This document shows, in pieces, positions 8,369-17,806 of a stretch of DNA of 64,000 nucleotides. The notes under the pieces are model-generated. The model was not told where the DNA came from and ran no database searches. It saw only the letters and a list, made by a program, of their open reading frames with translations. The DNA comes from Yinghuangia soli. Its GTDB lineage: Bacteria > Actinomycetota > Actinomycetes > Streptomycetales > Streptomycetaceae. The DNA is taken from the NCBI RefSeq assembly GCF_021502675.1, contig NZ_JAKFHA010000003.1, forward strand, positions 342,103 through 406,102. Reading direction: 5' to 3'. The position numbers were made by a program, and so were the translations under genes. Position 1 is the stretch's first letter, and every line of letters begins with the position of its first letter.

Positions 8369-9223
8369 TCACGGCGTGGTGCAGATTCCCCAAGCGGTGA
8401 CGGTCTGGGGGGTGCTGCCGACGTTGACGGCGCGGGTCGTCCAGAGGCGGACGTTCTGCTCGGCGTCCGCGCTCGGGAGCGTGTCCCGGACGTAGGCGAA
8501 GTCGTCGCTGGTCTGCACGCCTCCCCCGGTCAGGAACTGGCCCCGCGGGCAGATGACCGTCGAAGACCCGGACGTGCCGGGGGCGATCTCGGCGTCCGGG
8601 CCGAAGTGGACGGCGTGCGGGACGGTCGAGCAGGTGACGTTGACCCATAGGCGGCCGGGCTGCGCGTCGACGTTCTTGGCCGTGGCCGCCCAGCCGTCGG
8701 TGAACGGGATCGAGTCGTTGATGAGCATGCGGCCGGAGGACGTGCGCGGTCCGCCGCCGGTCGGCACCTGGCCGCTCGGGCAGCGGGCGATGTGTGAGCG
8801 GACTTCGCCCGGCGGGACGTCGACTCCGCCTCCTTCGGGTTCCATCAGCACGGTGTGGGGAGCCGGGGAGCAGACGACGTACGAGATCACCGAGATGGAT
8901 CTGTCGGGGCCGAGGAGGTTGTGCGCCTGGGTGACCCAGAAGTTGCTGCCGCCGTACGACCCGACAGTGAAGGCGGCCGGGTCGTCGTAGTCGTAGTTGA
9001 AGCTGCCGCCTCCCGTGGCGAACTCACCCTGGGGACAGGACGCGACGGTCGTCAGCAGCTCGCCGTACCGAGCCTGTTTGAAGATGCCGCTGTAGAGCTT
9101 GTGGGGCGATGGCGCCGCCGCGGCGGGGCGGGCGTTCGCCGGGCCGGTGGTGGATGCCGTGATCGCGGTGCAGCCGAGCAGGATTGCGGCGGCAAGGGCC
9201 TTGAGACGGGTGCGTCGGGTCAT
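8369..9223 (-). CDS. secreted protein with three Cys-containing repeats
   Basis: 284 aa with a clear Sec signal peptide (residues 1-32, cleavage near NARPAAA). The mature part has three repeats of about 80 residues, each starting with CP-x-G-x-x-x-x-TGGG: CPQGEFATGGGSF, CPSGQVPTGGGPR and CPRGQFLTGGGVQ. Each repeat ends in a second Cys (YVVCSP, NVTCST, WGICTT), so each probably forms one disulfide. I know this type only as an uncharacterised extracellular family of actinobacteria. It is monocistronic and transcribed away from the SDR gene. Confidence 0.7.
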   Translation of the reverse strand: MTRRTRLKALAAAILLGCTAITASTTGPANARPAAAAPSPHKLYSGIFKQARYGELLTTVASCPQGEFATGGGSFNYDYDDPAAFTVGSYGGSNFWVTQAHNLLGPDRSISVISYVVCSPAPHTVLMEPEGGGVDVPPGEVRSHIARCPSGQVPTGGGPRTSSGRMLINDSIPFTDGWAATAKNVDAQPGRLWVNVTCSTVPHAVHFGPDAEIAPGTSGSSTVICPRGQFLTGGGVQTSDDFAYVRDTLPSADAEQNVRLWTTRAVNVGSTPQTVTAWGICTTP

Positions 9224-9504
9224 GGCGGCCTCTCAGCAGCAGGGACAGGTAGACCCAACCGCACGGATGCCGTACGCGTACGGCAAGGACACGCCGAGCA
9301 CGAGAGTGGTGACGTCGACTTTCACCCGAACGGGCGCGTGCCGTGCGGCGCAAGGGCCGTGGCAGCAGGGCCTTCGTCCGTCGGTTCGCGTCGCCGAGCG
9401 CTTCTCGGCCGCGGGCCGCGGTCGCCCCGATAGTGTCCGTTACCGGTCCGGCGCGTCCCGCGCGGACCGGCGGACCACAGGCGACGGACGACGCGGGGAG
9501 CATC

Positions 9505-10233
9505 ATGGCCGATCGGATGCGGAACGGAACGGGGGCGCCGGTCACGCTGGTCACCGGCGGGTCGAGCGGGATCGGCCTGGAGGCTGTGCGGCGGCTGCTG
9601 GAGGCGGGCCACATGGTGGCCATGACCGGCCGGGACGAGAAGAAGCTGGCTGCCGCGGTCGAGGAACTGGAGGCCGGTGAGCACGTGTTGGCGCTGCCCG
9701 GAGACGCGGCGGACTGGGCCGCCGTGTCGCACGCGGTCGCCGAGACCGTGCGCGTGTTCGGGCGCCTCGACAACGCGGTGGCCAACGCCGGCTTCGCGGT
9801 CCCCGGGAGCGTGGAGACCGCGGATCCGGACGACATGCGGGCGATGGTGCTGACCAACGTGCTGGGCCCGACCCTGCTGGTGAAGGCCGCGCTGCCGGAA
9901 CTTAGGCGTACGCAGGGCCGCATCGTGCTGGTCGGCAGCGTCGCCGGGTTCAAGAACACCGCGGGCAACCTGTACTCGGTGACGAAGTGGGCGGTCACCG
10001 CGCTGGCGGAGAACACCCGGATGCTCGTCACCGGCGAAGGCGTCGGCGTGACGCTGCTGGCACCGGGGCGGGTGCTGACCCCGTTCTGGGACGACCGCCC
10101 GGGCGGCGCGGCCGCCGCGGGTCCGATGCTGACCCCGGATCAGATCGCGGACGCCATCGTGTGGGCAGTGAGCCAGCCGGAGGGCGTGGACGTCAACACG
10201 CTCGTGATCCGGCCCATCGGCCAGCCGAACTGA
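9505..10233 (+). CDS. short-chain dehydrogenase/reductase
   Basis: A 242-residue classical SDR: NAD(P)-binding TGGSSGIG at 17-24, NAG near 93-95, and the catalytic pair Tyr157/Lys161 (YSVTK) after Ser145. The Arg in GRDEKK after strand 2 favours NADP. The ATG at 9505 is set by a GGGGAG Shine-Dalgarno. Substrate unknown. It converges on the ROK regulator with only 18 bases between the two stops. Confidence 0.85.
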   Translation: MADRMRNGTGAPVTLVTGGSSGIGLEAVRRLLEAGHMVAMTGRDEKKLAAAVEELEAGEHVLALPGDAADWAAVSHAVAETVRVFGRLDNAVANAGFAVPGSVETADPDDMRAMVLTNVLGPTLLVKAALPELRRTQGRIVLVGSVAGFKNTAGNLYSVTKWAVTALAENTRMLVTGEGVGVTLLAPGRVLTPFWDDRPGGAAAAGPMLTPDQIADAIVWAVSQPEGVDVNTLVIRPIGQPN

Positions 10234-10251
10234 CCCGGCGCGCCGGCCTGG

Positions 10252-11406
10252 TCAGGAGTACGCCGCGCCCTCGTGGTCGATCGGGAACAGCCGTTGCTCG
10301 GCGCGGTCGAGGGCGATGCGCAGGGCGCCGAGGGCGATGCCGTCGGCGCCCAGGGCGGACAGTTCGACGCGCGGGAGGCGCAGGCAGAAGCGTCCCAGTT
10401 CGGTGCGCAGGGGTTCGACGACGTCGTCGATGCCCGCCGCCCAGCCGCCGACCACGACGATCTCGGGGTCGAGGGTGAGCACCATGGCGGTGATGTCGTG
10501 CACGAGGCGCTGCACGAAGCGGTCGACGGCTTCCTTGGCGACCGGGTCGCCGGTGCGGGCGAGCCGGAAGACCTCGGCGACGGCTTCCTCGTCGAGCGGG
10601 ACGAGGGGCGTCCCGGTGGTCGACAGGAGGCTTTCCGGGGGCGCTTGGCGGCCGAGGAGGTGCAGGGCGCCGATCTCGCCGGCCGCGCCGCCGAAGCCGC
10701 GGTGCACGCGGCCGCCGATGAGGGATCCGGCGCCGGGGCTGAGTCCGGCCAGGATGTAGACCACGTCGTCGGAGCCGGCCGCGACGCCTTGCCAGCGCTC
10801 GCCGATCGCGGCGAGGTTGGCGTCGTTCTCGACCAGGACCGGGCAGCGCAGCGAGCGGGCGAGGCGGCCGCCGAGGTCGGTGCCGGTCCAGCCGGGCAGC
10901 GCGGCGCTGAAGGTGACGACGCCGTCCCGGTCCACGATGCCGGGGGTGCCGACGCCGGCCGCCCAGAGCCGGTCGCGCGGGATGTGCGCGCGGCGCAGCA
11001 GTTCGGCGATCGCGGTGCGGGTGCGGTCCAGGCGCTCCTCGGCGCCGACGTAGTCGACGGGACGGCTGTGCCGGGCCACCACGCGGCCGGTGAGGTCGGC
11101 GAGGACGCAGCGCACTTCGCGGCTGCCGATGTCGACGCCGAGCAGGTGGCCGGCCTCGGCGTGGAAGCGGAAGCGGCGGGCCGGGCGGCCGCGGCGGCGG
11201 GCGTCGGGGCCGTCCGGTTCGGCCTCGACCACGAGGCGCTCGTGCAGCAGGCCTTCCACGACGCCTTCGACGGTCGGCCGGGACAGGCCGGTGGCGTCCA
11301 TGAGCTCGGTGACGGTCAGGTGCGCGCCGCCGCGCAGCGCGCGCAGGGTGGCCGCGGAGTTGATGCGGCGCAGCAGCGAGGAGTCTCCGCCGGTGAGTCC
11401 GGTCAC
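10252..11406 (-). CDS. ROK-family transcriptional regulator
   Basis: 384 aa: an N-terminal winged HTH (12-65, LRALRGGAHLTVTELMDATG) joined to a ROK sugar-kinase fold (LLGVDIGSREVRCVLADL, GVGTPGIVD, ENDANLAA). The usual ROK zinc motif CxCGxxGC is absent; the corresponding region reads GEIGALHLLGRQAPPES. With the HTH this points to a NagC/Rok-type sugar-responsive repressor rather than a kinase. Starts at GTG 11406. It lies 61 bases downstream of the DasR-like GntR gene on the same strand, so the two may form a sugar-sensing regulatory operon. Confidence 0.85.
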   Translation of the reverse strand: MTGLTGGDSSLLRRINSAATLRALRGGAHLTVTELMDATGLSRPTVEGVVEGLLHERLVVEAEPDGPDARRRGRPARRFRFHAEAGHLLGVDIGSREVRCVLADLTGRVVARHSRPVDYVGAEERLDRTRTAIAELLRRAHIPRDRLWAAGVGTPGIVDRDGVVTFSAALPGWTGTDLGGRLARSLRCPVLVENDANLAAIGERWQGVAAGSDDVVYILAGLSPGAGSLIGGRVHRGFGGAAGEIGALHLLGRQAPPESLLSTTGTPLVPLDEEAVAEVFRLARTGDPVAKEAVDRFVQRLVHDITAMVLTLDPEIVVVGGWAAGIDDVVEPLRTELGRFCLRLPRVELSALGADGIALGALRIALDRAEQRLFPIDHEGAAYS

Positions 11407-11467
11407 GGGCGCGGTCTCCTCTCTGGTGCGGCGCGTCGGCGGATGCTACCGGACCGGGGCGACGCGA

Positions 11468-12277
11468 TCACGAGGCCGAGCGGGTGCCCATCGCCATGGC
11501 CGGGACGGGCGGCGCGCCGGGGCCGCCGCGTCTGCCCTCGGTGGCGTCGCCGTGGTCGCCCAGGACGTCGCCGAACGCCAGTCGGCAGGTGTCCGCGCGG
11601 TACGTGGCGACCGCGAGCGCGGCGGTGCGGCCCTGGGCGGTGTACGAGGTGGTCACGACGAGGACGGGGGTGCCGGGCGGACGTTCGAGGAGCCGGGCTT
11701 CCTCGGGTTCGGCGACGCCGACCTCGACCGACCGGGTGAGGCCCTGCAGCGGGTGGTGGCGCAGGTGGCGCAGGACGAGGGCGGCGCGGCGGTTGTCGCC
11801 GAGGAGTTCGGGGACACGCGGCACGATCGCGCGCGGCACGTACAGGCATTCGATGCCGACGGCCTGGCGCATGGACAGCTGGCGGCGCCGGATGCGGTGC
11901 ACCATGGCGCGCGGCCGCACGCCGAGCTGGGCGGCGAGGCGGCCGGGGACCGCTGCGGTGGTGCCGTCCACGAGCTGCCGGTCGCCGAGTTCGATGCCGG
12001 GCCAGCCTTCGCCCTGGGTGCCCAGCGCGATGTCGACGCGCGGTCCGGCGACCACGGTGCCGGCGCCGCGGCGGCGGCTGAGGCGGCCTTCGAGTTCGAG
12101 TTGCTCGAGCGCCTGGCGCAGGGTGGCCCGGGCGACGCCGAATCTGGCCGCGAGGTCGCGCTCGTTGGGGAGGCTCTGGCCGGCCGTGAACTCGGATTCG
12201 ATGGTCTGCACGAGCACCGTGCGCAGGTGCCAGTACTTCGGTTCGGCCGCCACCTCGACGGTCGCCGTCGTCGCCAT
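11468..12277 (-). CDS. GntR-family regulator, HutC/DasR-like
   Basis: 269 aa with an N-terminal GntR winged HTH (residues 14-75; FGVARATLRQALEQLELEGR is the recognition region) and a C-terminal UTRA effector domain (about 90-235). The opening EPKYWHLRTVL and the HTH order resemble DasR, the GlcNAc-phosphate-responsive regulator of Streptomyces, but the UTRA part is divergent, so this is probably a paralogue rather than DasR itself. A DasR-type site (12351-12362) lies 74 bases upstream of its ATG, consistent with autoregulation. Operonic with the ROK gene. Confidence 0.8.
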   Translation of the reverse strand: MATTATVEVAAEPKYWHLRTVLVQTIESEFTAGQSLPNERDLAARFGVARATLRQALEQLELEGRLSRRRGAGTVVAGPRVDIALGTQGEGWPGIELGDRQLVDGTTAAVPGRLAAQLGVRPRAMVHRIRRRQLSMRQAVGIECLYVPRAIVPRVPELLGDNRRAALVLRHLRHHPLQGLTRSVEVGVAEPEEARLLERPPGTPVLVVTTSYTAQGRTAALAVATYRADTCRLAFGDVLGDHGDATEGRRGGPGAPPVPAMAMGTRSAS

Positions 12278-12350
12278 GCCGCCCCCCTGGCGGGATTTAC
12301 GCTTCCCGCTTTATTAAAGGTGCTTGGACTTATCCCCGGCGACAGTACGC

Positions 12351-12362
12351 AGGTCCAGACCA
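12351..12362 (+). promoter_or_regulatory. DasR-responsive-element-like site upstream of the GntR gene
   Basis: AGGTCCAGACCA matches the known dre core TGGTCTAGACCA at 10 of 12 positions and has the GGTC...GACC dyad. It sits 74-85 bases upstream of the GntR start. The same GGTCCAGACCA core recurs in the 21014-21025 site before the wall-polymer cluster. Confidence 0.45.
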
Positions 12363-12389
12363 ATGGTCAAGGAACGCGGCGGTGAACTC

Positions 12390-12424
12390 CGCAGCTGTCC
12401 TGACGGACCGTCAGGACAGCTGCG
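12390..12424. terminator. perfect 35-bp palindrome, likely terminator
   Basis: Two perfect 17-bp arms (CGCAGCTGTCCTGACGG and its complement) flank a single central base. It lies 72 bases beyond the stop of the GNAT gene and upstream of the GntR start, so it would terminate GNAT transcription. There is no T-run, which is usual in streptomycetes. With a one-base centre it could also be a protein-binding site or extrude as a cruciform. Confidence 0.6.
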
Positions 12425-12495
12425 TGTCCGGGACGTGGCCCCCGGGTGTCCGCCGGGGTGGCCGGGCGGGGGCTCGCGGGGCGTCCGGGCGGGGC

Positions 12496-13035
12496 TCAGA
12501 GGTCGCGCACGAAGCACACGCGCGGCAGTCCTTCGCCGTCGTAGTGCGACTTCACCGGCACACCGTCCACGTCGGTGTCGCCGTCCTCGAGCCGGAAGCC
12601 CATGCGGGTGTGGTAGGCGACGGACGCGAGGTTCGCGGGGCCGGTGATGCACCGCACCCGGGTGCGCCCGGCGGCCCGCGCGAGTGCGAAGAACCGCTCG
12701 TACAGGGCGGATCCGAGCCCGGCGCGCTTGTGCTCGGGGGCCACGCCGACGAAGTGGATGTACGCCTCGTCCGGGCGGTCCTGCGACAGGAAACCGACGA
12801 GGAACGCGACGAGCCGGCCGTCGGCGTCGTCGACCACGAAGGACGTACTGGTGAAGTGCTGCAGGAACAGCCGCGGCACCAGCAGCCGGCGCTGCTGCGC
12901 GCCCGCTTCGCCGCCCAGGCCGCCCCACCAGTGCGTGAGGCCGTCCTGGATGCGGGCGAAGTCGTCCTCAGTAGGGCGGCGCGCGGTCAGCCCTCCGGCG
13001 AGCGCCTCGGGGGTGCGGGCGGGGCTCAGGGTCAT
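12496..13035 (-). CDS. GNAT-family N-acetyltransferase
   Basis: 179 aa with the GNAT acetyl-CoA motif A (IHFVGVAPEHKRAGLGSALYERF, residues 93-115; the RAGLGSAL loop binds the pyrophosphate) and motif B (ANLASVAYHTRMGFRLED). The ATG at 13035 follows GAGGAG. The substrate cannot be inferred. Diverges from the AlkD-like gene. Confidence 0.85.
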   Translation of the reverse strand: MTLSPARTPEALAGGLTARRPTEDDFARIQDGLTHWWGGLGGEAGAQQRRLLVPRLFLQHFTSTSFVVDDADGRLVAFLVGFLSQDRPDEAYIHFVGVAPEHKRAGLGSALYERFFALARAAGRTRVRCITGPANLASVAYHTRMGFRLEDGDTDVDGVPVKSHYDGEGLPRVCFVRDL

Positions 13036-13191
13036 GGGGTGCTCCTCGGAGAGGTCGGTCGGACCTTCCTTCCTATCGGAGGCCTCGGACCTGCGACGCG
13101 GCCGGTGGGAGGCACAGGCGGCCCCGCAGCCGGACACGCCCGGCCTGCCGATATCCGCACCGCTGTCGGCCGGGTGCGATAGGCAGGAGTG

Positions 13192-14049
<858 letters not shown>

Positions 14050-14063
14050 GCACGGAGGCAGCG

Positions 14064-14483
14064 ATGGCGCAGGGCAAAGCAGGCCAGGCGGGCAGGGCAG
14101 GCAGGCCCGGCAAGGGCAAGGCGGTCACCAACGCGGAGCTGCGCAGCATGCTGCTCGCGCTGCCGGAGGCCGAGGAGGTGATGGTCGAGGCATGGGGCCA
14201 TCCGACGTACCGGGTGCGGAACAAGATGTTCGCGTCCACGTCCGAAGGCTCCCCCACGGTGTGCCTGAAGGCCGCCAAGGAGACCCAGCAGGCGCTGCTC
14301 GCCTCCGACCCCGCGACCTTCACCTTCCCGGCGTACGTCGGGCGGCACGGCTGGGTGGATGTGGCGCTGGCCACGGTCGACCGCGGGGAACTGGCCGAAC
14401 TCGTCGCCGAGGCCTGGCGGTTGACCGCACCGAAGCGGCTGGTGAAGGCGTACGACGAGGAAAATGCCTTGCCGCGTCCGTGA
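14064..14483 (+). CDS. MmcQ/YjbR-family protein
   Basis: 139 aa. After a Gly/Lys-rich N-terminus it has the MmcQ/YjbR fold: LRSMLLALPEAEEVMVEAWGHPTYRVRNKMFAS, cited by its ends at about residues 27-60, and the C-terminal HGWVDVAL...ELAELVAEAWRLTAPKR. The family has a CyaY-like fold and is thought to bind DNA; no reaction is known. ATG 14064 is chosen because GGAGG lies five bases before it; an earlier in-frame ATG (14046) overlaps the AlkD stop without a good site. The neighbour suggests a DNA-damage context. Confidence 0.75.
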   Translation: MAQGKAGQAGRAGRPGKGKAVTNAELRSMLLALPEAEEVMVEAWGHPTYRVRNKMFASTSEGSPTVCLKAAKETQQALLASDPATFTFPAYVGRHGWVDVALATVDRGELAELVAEAWRLTAPKRLVKAYDEENALPRP

Positions 14484-14889
14484 GCGTCGCCTAACGTCGT
14501 GATCAAGCCGGTCCGCCGGCCGGACGCCTTCCGAGGTGCCCGCACGTCACTTCTGTACGCCGCTTCGAAGGAGATAGGCCGTTGCTCTTCTGAGGTTGGA
14601 GACCGCACCCGCACCGCGGAGCCCCGGGATCGCTGGATCCCCGGGTGGCCCGTGCGGCGGCGCGATTCCCGACCTCGGCATAGAGCCGCCTGCCTGATTT
14701 CGTCGTACGGCATCCCCGGCCAGGCCGTCGCCACGGTTTCCCCGTGCGGCCTGCGTCCGGACCCGGCGCCCTGAGCGCCCCGTACCTCCCCCTCGGCACC
14801 GGCACCGCGCCTTTTCCGGTCGTGTCCCGCGCCCGCGTGTCTCCCCCCGCCGCCCTGTTTCCCGTGCGAGCGCCCCCGGAGGCCGCCTC
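14484..14889 (+). promoter_or_regulatory. 406-base leader of the ABC-F gene with possible attenuator hairpin
   Basis: No convincing gene is present. A hairpin can form at about 14622-14649 (CCCGGGATC pairing with GATCCCCGGG, one bulged C). Weak short open frames exist upstream of it. Antibiotic-resistance ABC-F genes are often controlled by ribosome-mediated attenuation in such leaders; that role here is inference. Confidence 0.35.
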
Positions 14890-16500
14890 TTGTCTACTCC
14901 TCATGCATCCATCGTCTGCACCTCCCTCGACTTCGCCTGGTCGGACGGCACCTCGGTGTTCTCCGGTTTCGACCTGTCCGTGGGTCCCGGCCGCACCGGC
15001 CTGGTCGGCCTCAACGGTGCCGGGAAGTCCACTTTGCTGCGCCTGATGGCCGGCGACCTCGCTCCGACCGGTGGTTCGGTGCGGATCACCGGCGAATTCG
15101 GCTACCTGCCGCAGAACCTCACCCTCGACACCTCGGCGCGCGTGGACGAGGTCCTCGGCATCGCCGAGGTGCGCGCCGCGCTGCACGCCATCGAGAAGGG
15201 CGAGGTCGACGAGGCGCACTTCACCGCGGTCGGCGACGACTGGGACGTGGAGGAGCGCGCCCTTGCCATGCTCGACCGGCTCGGTCTCGGGCGGCTCGGG
15301 CTGGACCGCACGACCGGGGAGCTGTCCGGCGGCGAGTCCGTACTGCTGGGCCTGGCCGGGCAGTTGCTGCGGCGTCCCGACGTCCTGCTGCTCGACGAGC
15401 CGACCAACAACCTCGACATCGAGGCGCGCGAGCGGCTCTACGACGCGGTCGAGTCGTGGGGCGGGCTGCTGGTCGTGGTCAGCCACGACCGCGGTCTCCT
15501 GGAGCTGGTCGACCAGATCGCCGACCTGCACGATGGCGAAGTGCGCTGGTATGGCGGCACGTTCAGCGAGTACGAGCAGATCCTGGAGGTCGAGCAGGAC
15601 GCCGCGGAGCGCCAGGTGCGCTCCGCGGAGTCGGACGTCCGCCGGCAGAAGCGCGAACTCGTCGAGGCCCAGGTCCAGACCGCGCGCCGGAACCGCCAGG
15701 GGCGCAAGGTCGAGGAGAGCCGGAGCCTGCCCAAGATCCTGATCGGCGCCCGCAAGCGCCGCGCGCAGGTGTCGGCGGGCAAGTTGAAGTCGGTGCACAC
15801 CGAGCGCCTCGCCGAGGCGCGCGACCGGCTGACCGAGGCCGAACAAGCGGTGCGCGACGACGACTTGATCCGCGTCGACCTGCCGCTGACCGCGGTGCCC
15901 GAGGGGCGCGGCGTCGTCGCGCTGCAGCAGGTCCGGCTGCAGTACGGCCCGCGCGTCAAGATGGACATCCGCGGCCCGGAGCGGATCGCGCTGGTCGGCC
16001 GCAACGGTTCGGGGAAGACGACACTGCTGCGGACCATCGCAGGGCTGCTGCCCCCGGCGGCCGGCGAGGTACGGCGCGAAGTGCCGCTCCGCTACCTGCC
16101 GCAGCGCCTGGACCTGCTGTTCGACGATCTGTCGATCGCGGAGAACGTCGGCCGGTTCGCCCCGGCGGCGACCGACAACGAGATCCGGGCGCGGCTGGCG
16201 CGGTTCCTGTTCAAGGGCCGCCGGGCCGACCAGAAAGCCGGGACGCTGTCCGGCGGGGAGCGCTTCCGGGCCGCGCTGGCGGCGCTCATGCTCGCCGAGC
16301 CGGCCCCGCAGCTGCTCCTGCTGGACGAGCCGACCAACAACCTCGACATGTCCAGCGTCCGGCAGTTGACGACGGCGCTCGAGTCGTACCAGGGGGCGCT
16401 GATCGTGGCGAGCCACGACGTGCCGTTCCTGCGCGACATGGGTGCCACGCGGTGGCTGCGGCTGGACGAGGACGGGCTGACCCGGGTCGACCCGATGTAG
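14890..16500 (+). CDS. ABC-F family ATPase (ribosome-protection or translation factor type)
   Basis: 536 aa with two ABC domains and no membrane helices. Walker A: GLNGAGKST (40-48) and GRNGSGKTT (about 370-378). Signatures: LSGGES and LSGGER. Walker B: LLLDEPTNN in both halves. The two halves are joined by a charged linker (about 235-320, QRVRSAESDVRRQKRELVEA region) that would reach toward the peptidyl-transferase centre. ABC-F proteins either confer resistance to ribosome-targeting antibiotics or act as translation factors; the class cannot be decided here. Start is TTG 14890 with GGAGG nine bases upstream. A strong terminator follows at 16532. Confidence 0.88.
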   Translation: MSTPHASIVCTSLDFAWSDGTSVFSGFDLSVGPGRTGLVGLNGAGKSTLLRLMAGDLAPTGGSVRITGEFGYLPQNLTLDTSARVDEVLGIAEVRAALHAIEKGEVDEAHFTAVGDDWDVEERALAMLDRLGLGRLGLDRTTGELSGGESVLLGLAGQLLRRPDVLLLDEPTNNLDIEARERLYDAVESWGGLLVVVSHDRGLLELVDQIADLHDGEVRWYGGTFSEYEQILEVEQDAAERQVRSAESDVRRQKRELVEAQVQTARRNRQGRKVEESRSLPKILIGARKRRAQVSAGKLKSVHTERLAEARDRLTEAEQAVRDDDLIRVDLPLTAVPEGRGVVALQQVRLQYGPRVKMDIRGPERIALVGRNGSGKTTLLRTIAGLLPPAAGEVRREVPLRYLPQRLDLLFDDLSIAENVGRFAPAATDNEIRARLARFLFKGRRADQKAGTLSGGERFRAALAALMLAEPAPQLLLLDEPTNNLDMSSVRQLTTALESYQGALIVASHDVPFLRDMGATRWLRLDEDGLTRVDPM

Positions 16501-16531
16501 GCCGGGCCCCCGGACTCCACCGGATATGAAT

Positions 16532-16576
16532 GCGGCTGCCTGCCACCCCGCCCCGGCCGGGATGGCAGGCAGCCGC
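16532..16576. terminator. bidirectional terminator hairpin
   Basis: A perfect 14-bp stem (GCGGCTGCCTGCCA and its complement) with a 17-base loop. It lies between the convergent ABC-F and lipase genes, 31 bases past the first stop and 27 bases from the second. Confidence 0.85.
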
Positions 16577-16602
16577 TGTCCTTGCGCGTGCCTGGCGGCC
16601 GG

Positions 16603-17598
16603 TCAGCCGCCGAACACCGGGAGGACCAGCGCGCAGGTGCGCTGCTGGTGGGCCGGGTCCAGCGCGTTGAGCACCTCGCGCAGCGCCACGCGGTCGTAGA
16701 TGAGCGCGAGGTGGTCGGCGAAGTCGAGGATGCAGCGGTCCTGGACGACGATGTTCTTCGCGTTCGGACCCTTGAGGAAGCTGTACGTGTAGGGCGTGAC
16801 GACCTCGTCGAACTTGCTGGCGATCACGGTGTACTGGACACCGGGGACGGTGTCGCCGCCCGCGTTCAGCGCGTTCAGGAAGTCCGAACCGGCGGCCTGC
16901 TGGCCGCAGGCCGTGCAGACCAGGTCGAGCAGCTCCGCGGACCACGGGAAGGCCGTGGCCAGCCTGGTCAGGCCCCAGAACTCGGTGCCGTAGTTCGACG
17001 GCGCGAGGCCGACGAGCGCACGCACCTTGTCCTCGCCGCCGAGGTTCTGGATGAAGTACCGCGGCATCATGCCGCCTTGCGAGTGCCCGACGATGTCGAC
17101 CTCGGCGGCCCCGGTGGCGGCGCGCACCTTGTCGACGAACGCGGCAAGTTGCGCGGCGCTGGTCGGGATGTCGCCGTAGCCCTGGAAGAGGCCGCCGGGC
17201 TTGCCGCCGTAGTCGAGCGCGAAGACGCAGTAGCCGTTGTTGGCAAGCAGCGGCGACAGAGTCTGCCAACTGTCGGTCATGTTGCCGAAGGTGCCGTGCA
17301 CGAGGACCACGGGGTACGGGTGCGCGGCGCTCGGCTTGCAGGAGAAGTCGTTCGATCCGACCGGCGCCGAGCCGGGGTTCAGGAGCTGGGCCGCGATACC
17401 GGCTGCGAACGAGTACGGCACGGGGTACTTCGTGGCGGCCGCGGCAGTGCCGGGCAGCGTCCAGGCCAGACAGGCCGCGAGCAGGGCGACGGCCGCGCGG
17501 CGCAGGCCGCGGGCCCGGGCACGAACCGGCGTACGGAACGCCGTTCGCTCATCGGTACGACGAAACGGCATGCGGAAGGGACGGACCGCACCGGGCAT
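16603..17598 (-). CDS. secreted triacylglycerol lipase/esterase (lipase class 2 type)
   Basis: 331 aa. The N-terminal signal peptide has an Arg-rich n-region and a hydrophobic core AAVALLAACLAW, with cleavage near Ala54. It is an alpha/beta hydrolase with oxyanion motif LVHGTFG (99-105) and nucleophile elbow GHSQGG (Ser173); DFADHLALIYD carries the likely catalytic His. Close in layout to Streptomyces extracellular lipases. ATG 17598 is fixed by a GGAGG six bases upstream. Converges on the ABC-F gene and diverges from the ADP-ribosylglycohydrolase gene. Confidence 0.85.
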   Translation of the reverse strand: MPGAVRPFRMPFRRTDERTAFRTPVRARARGLRRAAVALLAACLAWTLPGTAAAATKYPVPYSFAAGIAAQLLNPGSAPVGSNDFSCKPSAAHPYPVVLVHGTFGNMTDSWQTLSPLLANNGYCVFALDYGGKPGGLFQGYGDIPTSAAQLAAFVDKVRAATGAAEVDIVGHSQGGMMPRYFIQNLGGEDKVRALVGLAPSNYGTEFWGLTRLATAFPWSAELLDLVCTACGQQAAGSDFLNALNAGGDTVPGVQYTVIASKFDEVVTPYTYSFLKGPNAKNIVVQDRCILDFADHLALIYDRVALREVLNALDPAHQQRTCALVLPVFGG

Positions 17599-17782
17599 GA
17601 ACGACCTCCACATCGACGGGAACAGCCGTACAGCCGGTGACCCCCGGCCAGGGTTACCGGAGGTTACATACGGGGCGCGGCGACTGCAATGCTGCCCGCC
17701 GGTTGGTTTGCGCGGGGCCCTTCGCCTGGTTTGCGCAGATGCTTCGCCCCGATTGGGTGCGATATTTCGTCCGCCCGATCCA

Positions 17783-17796
17783 CCTGGCATGCCAGG
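17783..17796. promoter_or_regulatory. 14-bp perfect palindrome before the ADP-ribosylglycohydrolase gene
   Basis: CCTGGCATGCCAGG ends 10 bases before the ATG at 17807, overlapping the likely transcription or translation start. It is a candidate operator; the binding protein is unknown. Confidence 0.4.
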
Positions 17797-17806
17797 ATGT
17801 CGGCCG

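Noticed and set aside
15671-15682. AGGTCCAGACCG as a third DasR-like site
   Set aside because: It lies inside the ABC-F coding sequence and breaks the dyad at the last base. It shows the core can arise by chance at this GC content, which lowers confidence in the other two sites.
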